A stretch of 32,031 nt of DNA from Bacteroidales bacterium UBA1458 (GCA_002325785.1 DCSU01000077.1:34903-66933), one strand, 5' to 3'; positions 15,212 through 23,504 are shown, numbered from the stretch's first letter. Notes: generated by a model from the letters alone, not told the origin. Made by a program: numbers and translations.

Positions 15212-16297
15212 ATGAAATACGTTGACGAATTCAGGAATAAGAGGCATATTGCCAGGCTGGCAGCACTGATAGCGAAGGAGGCAACGAGCGATTATACCTT
15301 CATGGAGGTTTGCGGGGGCCATACAGCGTCCATTCACCGCTTTGGCATACCCTCGCTGCTGCCGCCACAGATCAGGCTCATCTCCGGGCCGGGCTGTCCG
15401 GTCTGTGTCACAGCCGCCCGCTATATTGACACGCTGGTTGCCCTTGCCTCAGGTGAGGGAATTACCATTGCTCTCTTCGGCGACCTGATGAGGGTGCCGG
15501 GCACTCATCAGACCCCGGGAGAGGCAAAGGCTGACGGAGGAGATGTCAGGGTGGTACTGTCAGCTTATGAGGCTCTTGAGCTGGCTCGTTCAAACCCGGG
15601 AAGAAAGATTATTTTTTCGGCCATAGGATTTGAGACTACAGCGCCCGGTACTGCCGTAACCATGATACAGGCTGACAGGGAAGGGTTGGCTAATTTTTTT
15701 GTACTGAACGCTCACAAGGTCATGCCTCCGGCAATGGAGACGATTTTAAAGGATGGTGCGCAGATTGACGGTTTTATATGTCCGGGTCACGTGGCTGTCA
15801 TTACAGGTTCATCGGCATTTGAATTCATTCCGCAGAGATATGGCCTGGCATGTGTGGTCACCGGATTTGAACCGACGGATATCCTATCAGCCGTGCTTAT
15901 GCTCGTCAGACAGGTGAACAGCCACAAGCCCTCAGTGGAGATACAGTACCGGAGGGCAGTGTCAGTTGAGGGTAATGTAAGGGCCCAGGGTTATTTGAGT
16001 GAGGTTTTTGAGCCTGGTGAGGTTGAATGGCGTGGTTTGGGCGTCATACCTTCGGGGGGTATGCAGATTCGTGACCGCTACAGGCGGTTGGATGCCGCCT
16101 CCGCCTTTTCCGTTGAGATCCCTGAGACCATACATGCAAACGGATGTATCTGCGGAGATATACTCAGAGGAGTCCGGCGACCGCCCGACTGTGACCTCTT
16201 TGCATCAGCATGCACACCTGATCACCCGGAAGGGGCCTGCATGGTCTCGGATGAGGGATCATGCAATACCTGGTACAAATACCACAGTCATGAGTGA
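15212..16297 (+). CDS. hypD: Fe(CN)2CO scaffold protein HypD
   Basis: HypD is the iron-sulfur scaffold on which the cyanide-bearing iron fragment is built. The 361-residue protein keeps the active-site cysteine in EVCGGHTASIHRFG (C34), the redox pair in GPGCPVC (C62, C65), the AIGFETTAPGTA and CPGHVAVITG motifs, and the C-terminal cysteine-rich region GCICGDIL through SDEGSCNTWY that ligates the 4Fe-4S cluster. The length is normal. The stop overlaps the hypE start by 8 bp (ATGAGTGA). The start ATG 15212 gives the standard N-terminus MKYVDEFRN. Confidence 0.97.
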   Translation: MKYVDEFRNKRHIARLAALIAKEATSDYTFMEVCGGHTASIHRFGIPSLLPPQIRLISGPGCPVCVTAARYIDTLVALASGEGITIALFGDLMRVPGTHQTPGEAKADGGDVRVVLSAYEALELARSNPGRKIIFSAIGFETTAPGTAVTMIQADREGLANFFVLNAHKVMPPAMETILKDGAQIDGFICPGHVAVITGSSAFEFIPQRYGLACVVTGFEPTDILSAVLMLVRQVNSHKPSVEIQYRRAVSVEGNVRAQGYLSEVFEPGEVEWRGLGVIPSGGMQIRDRYRRLDAASAFSVEIPETIHANGCICGDILRGVRRPPDCDLFASACTPDHPEGACMVSDEGSCNTWYKYHSHE

Positions 16298-17297
16298 AAA
16301 GATAACACTGAGCCATGGCAGCGGCGGCAGGCAGACACAGGCACTCATACGTGACCACTTTGCTGCCCGGTTTGGTATGAATGGGCCCATGACCGATTCT
16401 GCACTGCTCTCTCTTCCGTCATCTCTGATAGCCTTTACCACCGATTCCTACGTCATTGATCCGCTCTTTTTCCCGGGTGGAAACATAGGTAAGCTTGCAG
16501 TATGCGGCACGGTAAATGACCTTGCCGTGTCAGGGGCCGAACCAAAGTACTTGTCAGCGGCATTTATTATCGAGGAGGGCTTTGAGATGGATCAGCTTGA
16601 CACGATAATATCCTCTATGGCTGATGAGGCTGAGAAAGCAGGTGTTAGAATTGTCACCGGCGATACCAAGGTGGTGGAGAAGGGCCAGTGCGACAGGATT
16701 TTCATCAATACCGCGGGGGTGGGAGTGCTCAGCGAAGAGCTCATGCATATCAGCAGCGGGTCATCTGTAAGGGAGGGCGACAGGCTGATCATAAACGGTC
16801 CGCCCGGTGATCACGCTGTGACGATACTTGCATCACGCAGAAATCTCTCTTTTGACTCGCCGATGACATCTGACTGTGCCTCGCTGAACCATCTGATAAG
16901 AAAGGTGGTTGAGAAGCCCGCTGCAGTTCATTTCATGAGAGACCTTACCAGGGGAGGCCTGGCGGCCGTCCTGAACGAGCTTGCCGCAATGACCCGGCAC
17001 GGGATTACCATTGAGGAATCGTCCGTACCGGTTGAGGAGGCCGTCAGGGGATTGTGTGAAATACTCGGGTTTGACCCGCTTACCCTTGCCAGTGAGGGAA
17101 GAGTGTTGGTATTAGCCGCCGCTGAAGAGGCGGAAGGGATAGTTGAAAGGATGCATACCGATCCCCTGGGAAGAGGTGCTGCTATCATTGGTACAATCGG
17201 AGCCGGAAGAGAGGGAAGGGTTATACTGAAGAGTTCAACAGGAGGCAGCAGGTTTCTGGATATGCCTTCAGGACAGCTGTTGCCAAGGATATGCTGA
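16290..17297 (+). CDS. hypE: Thiocarbamate dehydratase HypE
   Basis: HypE accepts the carbamoyl group on its C-terminal cysteine and dehydrates it with ATP to thiocyanate. The 335-residue protein starts MSEKITLSHGSGGRQTQ, the usual PurM-like N-terminus, and ends PRIC, with the reactive cysteine at the last residue (C335). Central motifs include DSYVIDPLFFPGGNIG, GTVNDLAVSGA and RDLTRGGLAAVLNE. The open frame extends upstream inside hypD, but the family N-terminus and the ATGAGTGA overlap place the start at 16290. Confidence 0.96.
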   Translation: MSEKITLSHGSGGRQTQALIRDHFAARFGMNGPMTDSALLSLPSSLIAFTTDSYVIDPLFFPGGNIGKLAVCGTVNDLAVSGAEPKYLSAAFIIEEGFEMDQLDTIISSMADEAEKAGVRIVTGDTKVVEKGQCDRIFINTAGVGVLSEELMHISSGSSVREGDRLIINGPPGDHAVTILASRRNLSFDSPMTSDCASLNHLIRKVVEKPAAVHFMRDLTRGGLAAVLNELAAMTRHGITIEESSVPVEEAVRGLCEILGFDPLTLASEGRVLVLAAAEEAEGIVERMHTDPLGRGAAIIGTIGAGREGRVILKSSTGGSRFLDMPSGQLLPRIC

Positions 17298-17307
17298 AGT
17301 GATTGAC

Positions 17308-17649
17308 ATGCACGAGCTGAGAATAGCTGAAGATCTGGCTGCAATGGTTGCAGGATATGCCTCGGAAGCTGGCCTGACAAAAGTTGAAAAGGTCAATGTC
17401 ATCTTCGGGCAGTTTATTCAGATCGTTCCTGATCTGTTTGTAGCTGCCTTCTCTGAGGCAGCAAGGGATACGGTTGCATCAGGTGCTGAACTTGACATAG
17501 AGATCATTCCGGCAGAGATGAGGTGCCTCAGTTGCGGCTCAGAGTATAAGCCTGCCGCTGATCTTCTCGCCTGCGGCGTCTGCGGTTCTGTGGAGATAGC
17601 TGTTGTGCACGGTAAGGAGTTGTTCGTTAAAAGTATTGAAGGAGGATAA
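17308..17649 (+). CDS. hypA: Nickel chaperone HypA
   Basis: HypA delivers nickel together with the HypB GTPase. The 113-residue form starts MHELRIAEDL; His2 and the free N-terminus bind nickel in this family, so ATG 17308 is preferred to a GTG three codons upstream (17299), which would bury the histidine. The zinc site is complete (C73, C76, C89, C92). It lies 10 bp after hypE and 2 bp before hypB. Confidence 0.94.
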   Translation: MHELRIAEDLAAMVAGYASEAGLTKVEKVNVIFGQFIQIVPDLFVAAFSEAARDTVASGAELDIEIIPAEMRCLSCGSEYKPAADLLACGVCGSVEIAVVHGKELFVKSIEGG

Positions 17650-17651
17650 TC

Positions 17652-18311
17652 ATGGAAATAAAAATTATGAAAAATATCCTGGACAGGAACCAGAACAAGG
17701 CTGAGGAGGTGCGCAGACTGCTTGAGTCCAGAAAGGTAATGATGATAAACATTATCAGTTCACCGGGCGCCGGAAAGACGACATTGCTTGAACGGACCTG
17801 CGAGGTGATGGCAGGGGAGGTCAGGCTTGGCGTGATTGAGGGTGATGTCACTACCGATCGTGATGCGCAACGGCTGAAGAAGTACAATATACCTATTGTG
17901 GCAATCAATACGGAAGGGGGATGTCACCTTGATTCCCACAGCATCTCAATGGCCCTTGAGCATTTTGATCTGGATTCCCTTGACCTGCTTATCGTCGAGA
18001 ATGTGGGTAACCTGATCTGCCCTTCACAGTTTGACCTGGGGGAGACTTTCAAGCTGGCTGTAGTAAGCACGGCCGAGGGCGATGACAAGCCTGCCAAATA
18101 TCCAATGCTCTTCAGTGAGGCAAGGGCAGTCATCCTGAATAAAACAGACCTGATTCCGTATACTAACTTCAGAATGGATTCGTTTATGGTTGACATGGCC
18201 GCAATCAACCCGCGGATCACCATCATCAAGCTCTCTGCCCTGAAGGGAGAGGGTCTGGAGGAGTGGTTCAGTTGGCTGCGGATGCAGCTTGCCGCTTACT
18301 CCGCCGGCTGA
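17652..18311 (+). CDS. hypB: Nickel-insertion GTPase HypB
   Basis: This 219-residue SIMIBI-class GTPase powers nickel insertion into the large subunit. Motifs are the P-loop SSPGAGKTT (residues 36-44, K42), GDVTTDRDAQRL, the metal-site segment EGGCHLDSHS, NVGNLICPSQFDLGE and NKTDL. It has neither the histidine-rich nickel store of some HypB proteins nor the CxxCGC N-terminal nickel site of the E. coli protein, so nickel must come from HypA or another carrier. It is the last gene of the rex-hyp operon; no clear terminator follows in the next 90 bp. Confidence 0.96.
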   Translation: MEIKIMKNILDRNQNKAEEVRRLLESRKVMMINIISSPGAGKTTLLERTCEVMAGEVRLGVIEGDVTTDRDAQRLKKYNIPIVAINTEGGCHLDSHSISMALEHFDLDSLDLLIVENVGNLICPSQFDLGETFKLAVVSTAEGDDKPAKYPMLFSEARAVILNKTDLIPYTNFRMDSFMVDMAAINPRITIIKLSALKGEGLEEWFSWLRMQLAAYSAG

Positions 18312-18358
18312 TTCCATATGCTAGTTATTACCTTAAGGATTGTTATCATTTCAACCTT

Positions 18359-18381
18359 TTATGTTCATAAACATGACATAA
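18359..18381. promoter_or_regulatory. Imperfect palindrome in the hydC upstream region
   Basis: The outer arms TTATGT and ACATAA are the same hexamers that bound the perfect palindrome at 11875-11896. The interior pairs as GTTCAT/ATGAC with one bulged T. It may be a secondary site for the same regulator, or the remains of a hypB terminator. It is weaker than the site at 18402. Confidence 0.3.
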
Positions 18382-18401
18382 GTAAGGTTTTCGAATGGGT
18401 A

Positions 18402-18419
18402 TTGTTATTAATTTCACAG
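18402..18419. promoter_or_regulatory. Candidate Rex operator upstream of hydCBA
   Basis: TTGTTATTAATTTCACAG matches the Rex consensus TTGTGAA-N4-TTCACAA at 11 of 14 defined positions and lies 58 bp before the hydC ATG. A clear -10/-35 pair could not be assigned next to it. It supports NADH-dependent control of the [FeFe] enzyme by the rex gene 6 kb upstream. Confidence 0.5.
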
Positions 18420-18477
18420 CCGAAAATCAAAGTCGCATTCTAATATTAAACAACTAAATACTTAAAAATCAATAGAA

Positions 18478-18939
18478 ATGTATCACATTGGTAACATGGT
18501 GAAGGAGCTGGCGGAGAAATACGGCCGCAAGAGAGAGAGCCTGATGCCCATCCTTCAGGATATTGTTAAGAAGTATAACTACCTTACAGATGATGCGATG
18601 GTGGCAGTAGCCACTGAGCTCGATATCTCTGCAGCAGAGGTTTACGGGACGGCATCGTTCTACACCTTCCTCGACACGGAAGAGCGGGGTAAGAATATAA
18701 TCAGGGTCTGCAAGACTATTACCTGCTCAATGAAGGGGAAGAATGACATTATAAGCACTCTTGAGGATATTCTGAAGATCAAGGTTGGCGAGACCACCCC
18801 CGATAAGATGTTTACACTCCTTGAGACCAACTGCATAGGCTGGTGTCACAAGGCTCCCGCGATACTGATCAATGACATGCCGTACACTGACCTGACGCCG
18901 GAGACAGTTATAGATGTGGTTAAAGGTTACATGCGCTAA
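18478..18939 (+). CDS. hydC: [FeFe]-hydrogenase subunit HydC (NuoE-like 2Fe-2S protein)
   Basis: This 153-residue NuoE-like thioredoxin-fold protein has a single 2Fe-2S cluster, with ligands C78, C83, C119 and C123 (CKTITC and ETNCIGWC). The N-terminal helical domain is complete (GRKRESLMPILQDIVKKYNYL, then EVYGTASFYTF). In trimeric hydrogenases HydC works with HydB at the flavin site. ATG 18478 follows an A-rich leader. The gene opens an operon with hydB 18 bp downstream. Length and ligands are normal, unlike the shortened HydB. Confidence 0.93.
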   Translation: MYHIGNMVKELAEKYGRKRESLMPILQDIVKKYNYLTDDAMVAVATELDISAAEVYGTASFYTFLDTEERGKNIIRVCKTITCSMKGKNDIISTLEDILKIKVGETTPDKMFTLLETNCIGWCHKAPAILINDMPYTDLTPETVIDVVKGYMR

Positions 18940-18957
18940 AGAGAGGGAGGCACTAAA

Positions 18958-20118
18958 ATGAAAAACAAAGGACTGACAAAGGTTGACCTTATATTCGAAA
19001 GTATAGATGTCAGGAAGGTTATGAATAAAGCCTTCGAGATGACAAGTGACGAGATTATTGAACAAATACTTGAATCAGGACTGAAAGGGCGCGGAGGTGC
19101 CGGGTTCCCGACAGGACTGAAGTGGAAATACACTGCCGCTGAGAAGGATCCCGATAAGTTTATTGTGTGTAATGCTGATGAGGGAGAACCTGGTACTTTC
19201 AAAGACCGCGAGATACTTGACAAGGTATCCTCCAAGGTCTATGCAGGCATGGCCATAGCAGGAAAGGCCATGGGCGCCACGAAGGGTTTTATCTACCTGC
19301 GCGGCGAATACAGGTTCCTGCTTCCACAGCTGTATGTAGAGCTTCATAAATTTCACAAGCTTATCAATGAGATAGGCTACGATTTCAGTATTGAATACCG
19401 AATGGGCAGCGGCGCCTACATCTGCGGAGAGGAGAGCGCTCTCTTCGAATCAATTGAGGGCTTTCGCGGTGAACCCCGCAACAAGCCGCCCTATCCGACT
19501 GTGAGCGGGTTATTCGCAAAGCCAACTTCCATAAACAATGTGGAGACCCTTGTCACTGCTGTGATGATAATTGAAAAGGGTCCTCAGGAGTATGTCAAGC
19601 TGGGCACGAAAGACTCACGCGGGTCAAAGGTGTTCTCGATATCAGGTGACACACCCATTCCGGGAATTTTTGAGCTTGAACTGGGAATGACTGTTCAGGA
19701 GTTTGTGAATGAATTCGGAGACGGCGATACCAAGGCAGTACAGGTTGGAGGTGCATCGGGCTTCTGTGTCCCGCGCAAGAAATTCGGTGAGACCATTATA
19801 GGTTTTGAGGGTGTGCCGACAGGCGGTTCAATGAAGCTGTTCAACAGTTCACGCTCAATGTACAATGTGTTGCACAACTACCTTGAATTCTTCACCGAGG
19901 AGTCATGCGGCCAGTGCACACCGTGCCGCGTGGGATGCCAGCAACTGCTGTTGGGGATTGAGAAGGTAAAGAAGGGAGATTCCAAATCAACATACCTTAA
20001 TGAGCTTGTCAAGCTCGCCGATACCATGAAGGTAGCATCAAAATGCGGCCTCGGTCAGTCGGTGGGGAATGCCTTCAAATCAATTGTGGAGAATTTCAGG
20101 GAAGAGATTATTTATTAA
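18958..20118 (+). CDS. hydB: [FeFe]-hydrogenase subunit HydB, minimal NuoF-like NADH:FMN subunit
   Basis: The 386-residue protein contains the NuoF core: the nucleotide/FMN loop GLKGRGGAGFPTGLKW (41-56), CNADEGEPGTFKDR (71-84), the SLBB-like middle and the 4Fe-4S ligands C317, C320, C323 and C363. HydB of well-studied electron-bifurcating enzymes is about 600 residues, with an extra N-terminal 2Fe-2S domain and a C-terminal 2[4Fe-4S] domain. Both are absent here, and the flanking non-coding gaps (18 and 17 bp) leave no room for split pieces. GGAGG lies 8 bp before the ATG. NADH oxidation/reduction is well supported; ferredoxin-dependent bifurcation is doubtful without the missing domains. Confidence 0.92.
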   Translation: MKNKGLTKVDLIFESIDVRKVMNKAFEMTSDEIIEQILESGLKGRGGAGFPTGLKWKYTAAEKDPDKFIVCNADEGEPGTFKDREILDKVSSKVYAGMAIAGKAMGATKGFIYLRGEYRFLLPQLYVELHKFHKLINEIGYDFSIEYRMGSGAYICGEESALFESIEGFRGEPRNKPPYPTVSGLFAKPTSINNVETLVTAVMIIEKGPQEYVKLGTKDSRGSKVFSISGDTPIPGIFELELGMTVQEFVNEFGDGDTKAVQVGGASGFCVPRKKFGETIIGFEGVPTGGSMKLFNSSRSMYNVLHNYLEFFTEESCGQCTPCRVGCQQLLLGIEKVKKGDSKSTYLNELVKLADTMKVASKCGLGQSVGNAFKSIVENFREEIIY

Positions 20119-20135
20119 CATTAGTATAGAATATT

Positions 20136-21917
20136 ATGGTAACTCTTAAGATAAACGAACATGAGATAAAGGTAGCGGAAGGAACAACCGTTCTCGAAGC
20201 TGCCAAGAAGCTGAGCATAAATATTCCTACGCTCTGTAATCACCAGGACCTTTGTGTGGCTGGTAACTGCCGCGTATGTGTTGTTGAGCAGAAGGGTGCG
20301 CGTACGCTCATTGCAGCGTGCGCCATGCCTGTTTCGCAGGGGATGGAGATACAGACCAACTCGCTCAAAGTGAGAAACGCCCGCAAGCATATAGTGGAGC
20401 TGTTGCTGTCAGAACACAGGGCTGACTGCACCAAGTGTTACAAGAACCAGAAGTGCGAGCTGCAAACACTGGCAAATGAGTATTCATTTGGTGAGCATAT
20501 CTTTCTTGACCTTGTTGAAGGCCATGCTTATACTATTGACAGGTCATCACCTGCTTTCCTCAAGGACGACAGCAAGTGCATCAGGTGCCAGCGCTGCGTG
20601 CGTACCTGCGCGCAACTGCAGCATGTGTCAGCCATTGCCGTGGCAAATAAGGGCTCACACATGAAGATATCTTCCTTCCATGACAGGCCCATGAGCCATG
20701 TCGTCTGCACCAACTGTGGCCAGTGCGTCAACCGCTGCCCGACGGGCGCACTGACGGAAAAAACATACATTGACCAGGTATGGGATGCAATTTATGATAC
20801 TGATAAGCACGTGGTTGTTCAGACAGCCCCTGCAGTCAGGGTGGCCCTGGGTGAAGACCTGGGCTATGATCCGGGTGAGAGGGTAACGGGCAAGTTGGTT
20901 ACCGCCTTGCGTCAGCTAGGTTTTGATTCGGTGCTGGATACCGATTTCACTGCTGACCTTACCATCATCGAAGAGGGAACAGAGCTCCTTACGAGACTTA
21001 AAAAGGTTCTGGTTGAAGGCGACAAGACTTTGGCGCTGCCTATGTTTACATCATGTTCGCCGGGATGGATCAAGTTCATTGAACACAAGTATCCGCAAAT
21101 GCTTCCTAACCTCTCAACCTGCAAATCACCGCAGCAGATGTTCGGAGCCCTTGCAAAGACATTCTACGCACAAAAACGCGGTATTGACCCCTCGAAGATT
21201 GTCTCTGTATCAATAATGCCATGTACCGCCAAGAAGTATGAGGCTGACAGGCCTGAGATGAGATCAAGCGGGTACAAAGACATTGACTATGTGCTTACCA
21301 CACGCGAGCTGGCAGTGATGATTAAGCAGGCAGGTATAGACTTCCGCGCCCTTGAAGAGAGTCATTATGACTCATTCATGGGCAGCTCTACCGGTGCCGG
21401 GGTGATCTTCGGGGCCACAGGAGGTGTCATGGAGGCAGCACTGCGTACCGCCTACGAGATTGTAACTGGCAGGTCGGTGCCATTCAAGAATTTGAATATC
21501 TTGCCTGTTCGTGGGATGGAAGGCGTCAAGGAGGCTACAATAAAGATAGAGGGTACCGTGGAGGAGTGGAGATTCCTCGAGGGAGCCGAGCTCAAGGTGG
21601 CTATCGCTCACGGCCTTGTCAATGCGAACAAGATCGCGAAGGCAGTCAGCACCGGAAAGGCTTCATATCACTTTATTGAGATCATGGCCTGCCCGGGCGG
21701 ATGCCTGGGAGGCGGAGGCCAGCCTATTCCTACAAACGCTGAGATAAGGCAGAAGCGTATGGAGGCTATCTACTCTGAAGATATGCACATGGATATCAGG
21801 AAGTCACATGAGAATCCCGAGATCATTGCCATCTACGAGGAGTTTCTTGAGAAACCTAACGGCCACAAATCGCACGAACTGTTGCACACACACTACACGA
21901 AGCGCGAATCATATTAG
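20136..21917 (+). CDS. hydA: [FeFe]-hydrogenase catalytic subunit HydA (multi-cluster)
   Basis: The 593-residue catalytic subunit carries, in order, an N-terminal 2Fe-2S domain (C34, C45, C48, C62), a His-Cys3 4Fe-4S site (H94, C98, C101, C107), two 4Fe-4S clusters (C148/C151/C154/C158 and C191/C194/C197/C201) and the H-cluster domain. Motifs are L1 TSCSPGW (305-311), L2 MPCTAKKYE (361-369) and L3 MACPGGCLGGGGQP (517-530). The second cysteine of the textbook TSCCP is serine here. The H-cluster needs HydE, HydF and HydG, none of which lies in the window. It reversibly makes H2 using electrons from HydB/HydC. The gene ends the operon before a strong palindromic terminator. Confidence 0.95.
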   Translation: MVTLKINEHEIKVAEGTTVLEAAKKLSINIPTLCNHQDLCVAGNCRVCVVEQKGARTLIAACAMPVSQGMEIQTNSLKVRNARKHIVELLLSEHRADCTKCYKNQKCELQTLANEYSFGEHIFLDLVEGHAYTIDRSSPAFLKDDSKCIRCQRCVRTCAQLQHVSAIAVANKGSHMKISSFHDRPMSHVVCTNCGQCVNRCPTGALTEKTYIDQVWDAIYDTDKHVVVQTAPAVRVALGEDLGYDPGERVTGKLVTALRQLGFDSVLDTDFTADLTIIEEGTELLTRLKKVLVEGDKTLALPMFTSCSPGWIKFIEHKYPQMLPNLSTCKSPQQMFGALAKTFYAQKRGIDPSKIVSVSIMPCTAKKYEADRPEMRSSGYKDIDYVLTTRELAVMIKQAGIDFRALEESHYDSFMGSSTGAGVIFGATGGVMEAALRTAYEIVTGRSVPFKNLNILPVRGMEGVKEATIKIEGTVEEWRFLEGAELKVAIAHGLVNANKIAKAVSTGKASYHFIEIMACPGGCLGGGGQPIPTNAEIRQKRMEAIYSEDMHMDIRKSHENPEIIAIYEEFLEKPNGHKSHELLHTHYTKRESY

Positions 21918-21940
21918 TTAAATATTAGATTTGTTCCTAT

Positions 21941-21970
21941 GACAGAGACGCAGCATGCTGCGTCTCTGTC
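21941..21970 (+). terminator. Palindromic terminator after hydA
   Basis: A perfect 30-bp inverted repeat (arms GACAGAGACGCAGCA and TGCTGCGTCTCTGTC) starts 23 bp after the hydA stop and is followed by CGTTTTAG. As RNA it would form a long GC-rich hairpin. The T-run is short, but the stem is far stronger than chance. The remaining bases to 22121 hold no gene that I can support. Confidence 0.75.
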
Positions 21971-22121
21971 CGTTTTAGTACCATCCCGGGTTTACCATGG
22001 TGTCCATTGACAGCGGCACCCCTCTCCATTTCCTGTTTTTTAACAGCAATTCATTGCACCTTTTAACTTTTTTACCACCTTTAACATCTTAAAACATTTA
22101 ACAATGTAAATTAGTAAAAAG

Positions 22122-23486
22122 ATGAGCGGATTTGATTTTTCCAAAAGGGATTCTTTTGGTAGCAGGATGGGAGTAATTATGGCAGCTGCAGGTTCCGCCG
22201 TTGGACTTGGTAACATCTGGAGGTTCCCGTATATTCTGGGAGAGAACGGCGGAGGCGCTTTCCTGATAGTTTATCTGGTTATCATTTTTTCGATAGGAAT
22301 TCCCGTAATGATGTCTGAACTTGTAATCGGACGAAGATCCCAGCGAAACCCGGTAGGCGCTTTTAAAACCCTGTCTCCCCGCAAACCATGGTACATGGTG
22401 GGAATGATGGGAATAGTGGCGGCCTTCATGATCCTGGCCTTTTATACAGCTGTTGCCGGCTGGACACTTGAATATATTTACCAGACCCTTATCGGCGGTT
22501 TTGTCGGCAAGAGCACAGATGAGCTCACCGCAATGTTTGACTCCTTCAGAAATGAATCACTCAGGCCCGCACTCTGGTTTTCGGTCTTCATGCTGGCCAC
22601 CTCAGCCATTGTACTGGGAGGTGTCCGGAAGGGTATAGAGATGTCAACCAAGATCATGATGCCTCTTTTATTTGTCATCCTGATAGTGATGTGCATCAAG
22701 TCGCTTACCCTTCCCGGTGCAGCCAAGGGCCTGACATTTTTGTTCAAGCCTGATTTCTCAAAGATCACAGGTGAAACCATACTGATGGCACTCGGACAGG
22801 CGTTCTTCTCTCTTAGTATCGGCATGGGAACTCTGATCACGTACGGATCATACATCCAGAAAGATAATAACCTTGCCAGTACATCAGTACAGGTTTCCCT
22901 CATTGATACTCTTGTGGCAGTCCTGGCAGGAGTGGCCATCTTCCCTGCTGTCTTTGCTTTCGGCATCTCTCCATCTTCAGGCGAGGCACTCACCTTCATC
23001 GTGCTTCCCGGTATCTTCCAGCAGATGACGGGCGGAATGATTTTTGCGTTTGCATTTTTCGTTTTGCTGGCAATAGCCGCTCTGACATCAACAATATCCG
23101 TCCTCGAGGTAATAGTGGCCTATTTTTCCGAACAGCTAAACATGAGCCGGCGCACAGCAATAATCATCGCCACGGCTTCGATGTTTATTCTTGGCATCTC
23201 AGCCTCGCTGTCGTGGGGTATGATGCGCGATGTGAAACTCTTCGGACTAAACATTTTCGACCTCTTTAACTATACTACCGCCAACATACTTTTACCCCTG
23301 GGAGGGTTGCTTATAGTAGCATTTCTCGGTTGGTTCTTCCCGGGTCGCGAATCAAAGGACGAGCTGTCTAACGGTGGTACTCTGCGTGTCAGGTACTACA
23401 GGTTGTACAGGTTTGCAATCAGGTTCATCGCCCCTGTGGCTATTGCCCTTGTATTTCTTAACGGACTGGGGTTACTCAAATTCTAA
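22122..23486 (+). CDS. Sodium-dependent amino-acid transporter, NSS (SNF) family
   Basis: The 454-residue membrane protein with about 11-12 helices has the LeuT-fold signature GSAVGLGNIWRFPYILGENGGGAF at helix 1, which holds the substrate and sodium sites. The LeuT-family helix 6-8 region follows (LGQAFFSLSIGMGTLITYGSY, then AFAFFVLLAIAALTSTISVLEV). NSS members in bacteria import amino acids such as tryptophan, tyrosine or leucine with Na+; the exact substrate cannot be read. ATG 22122 follows an A/T-rich leader. It is followed after 18 bp by a second sodium symporter in the same direction, suggesting a two-gene transport operon. Confidence 0.93.
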   Translation: MSGFDFSKRDSFGSRMGVIMAAAGSAVGLGNIWRFPYILGENGGGAFLIVYLVIIFSIGIPVMMSELVIGRRSQRNPVGAFKTLSPRKPWYMVGMMGIVAAFMILAFYTAVAGWTLEYIYQTLIGGFVGKSTDELTAMFDSFRNESLRPALWFSVFMLATSAIVLGGVRKGIEMSTKIMMPLLFVILIVMCIKSLTLPGAAKGLTFLFKPDFSKITGETILMALGQAFFSLSIGMGTLITYGSYIQKDNNLASTSVQVSLIDTLVAVLAGVAIFPAVFAFGISPSSGEALTFIVLPGIFQQMTGGMIFAFAFFVLLAIAALTSTISVLEVIVAYFSEQLNMSRRTAIIIATASMFILGISASLSWGMMRDVKLFGLNIFDLFNYTTANILLPLGGLLIVAFLGWFFPGRESKDELSNGGTLRVRYYRLYRFAIRFIAPVAIALVFLNGLGLLKF

Positions 23487-23504
23487 ACAAAAAGTACAGA
23501 CAAC

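Noticed and set aside
15999..16289. Long N-terminal extension of hypE
   Set aside because: The extension lies wholly inside hypD in another frame, and the family N-terminus starts at ATG 16290.
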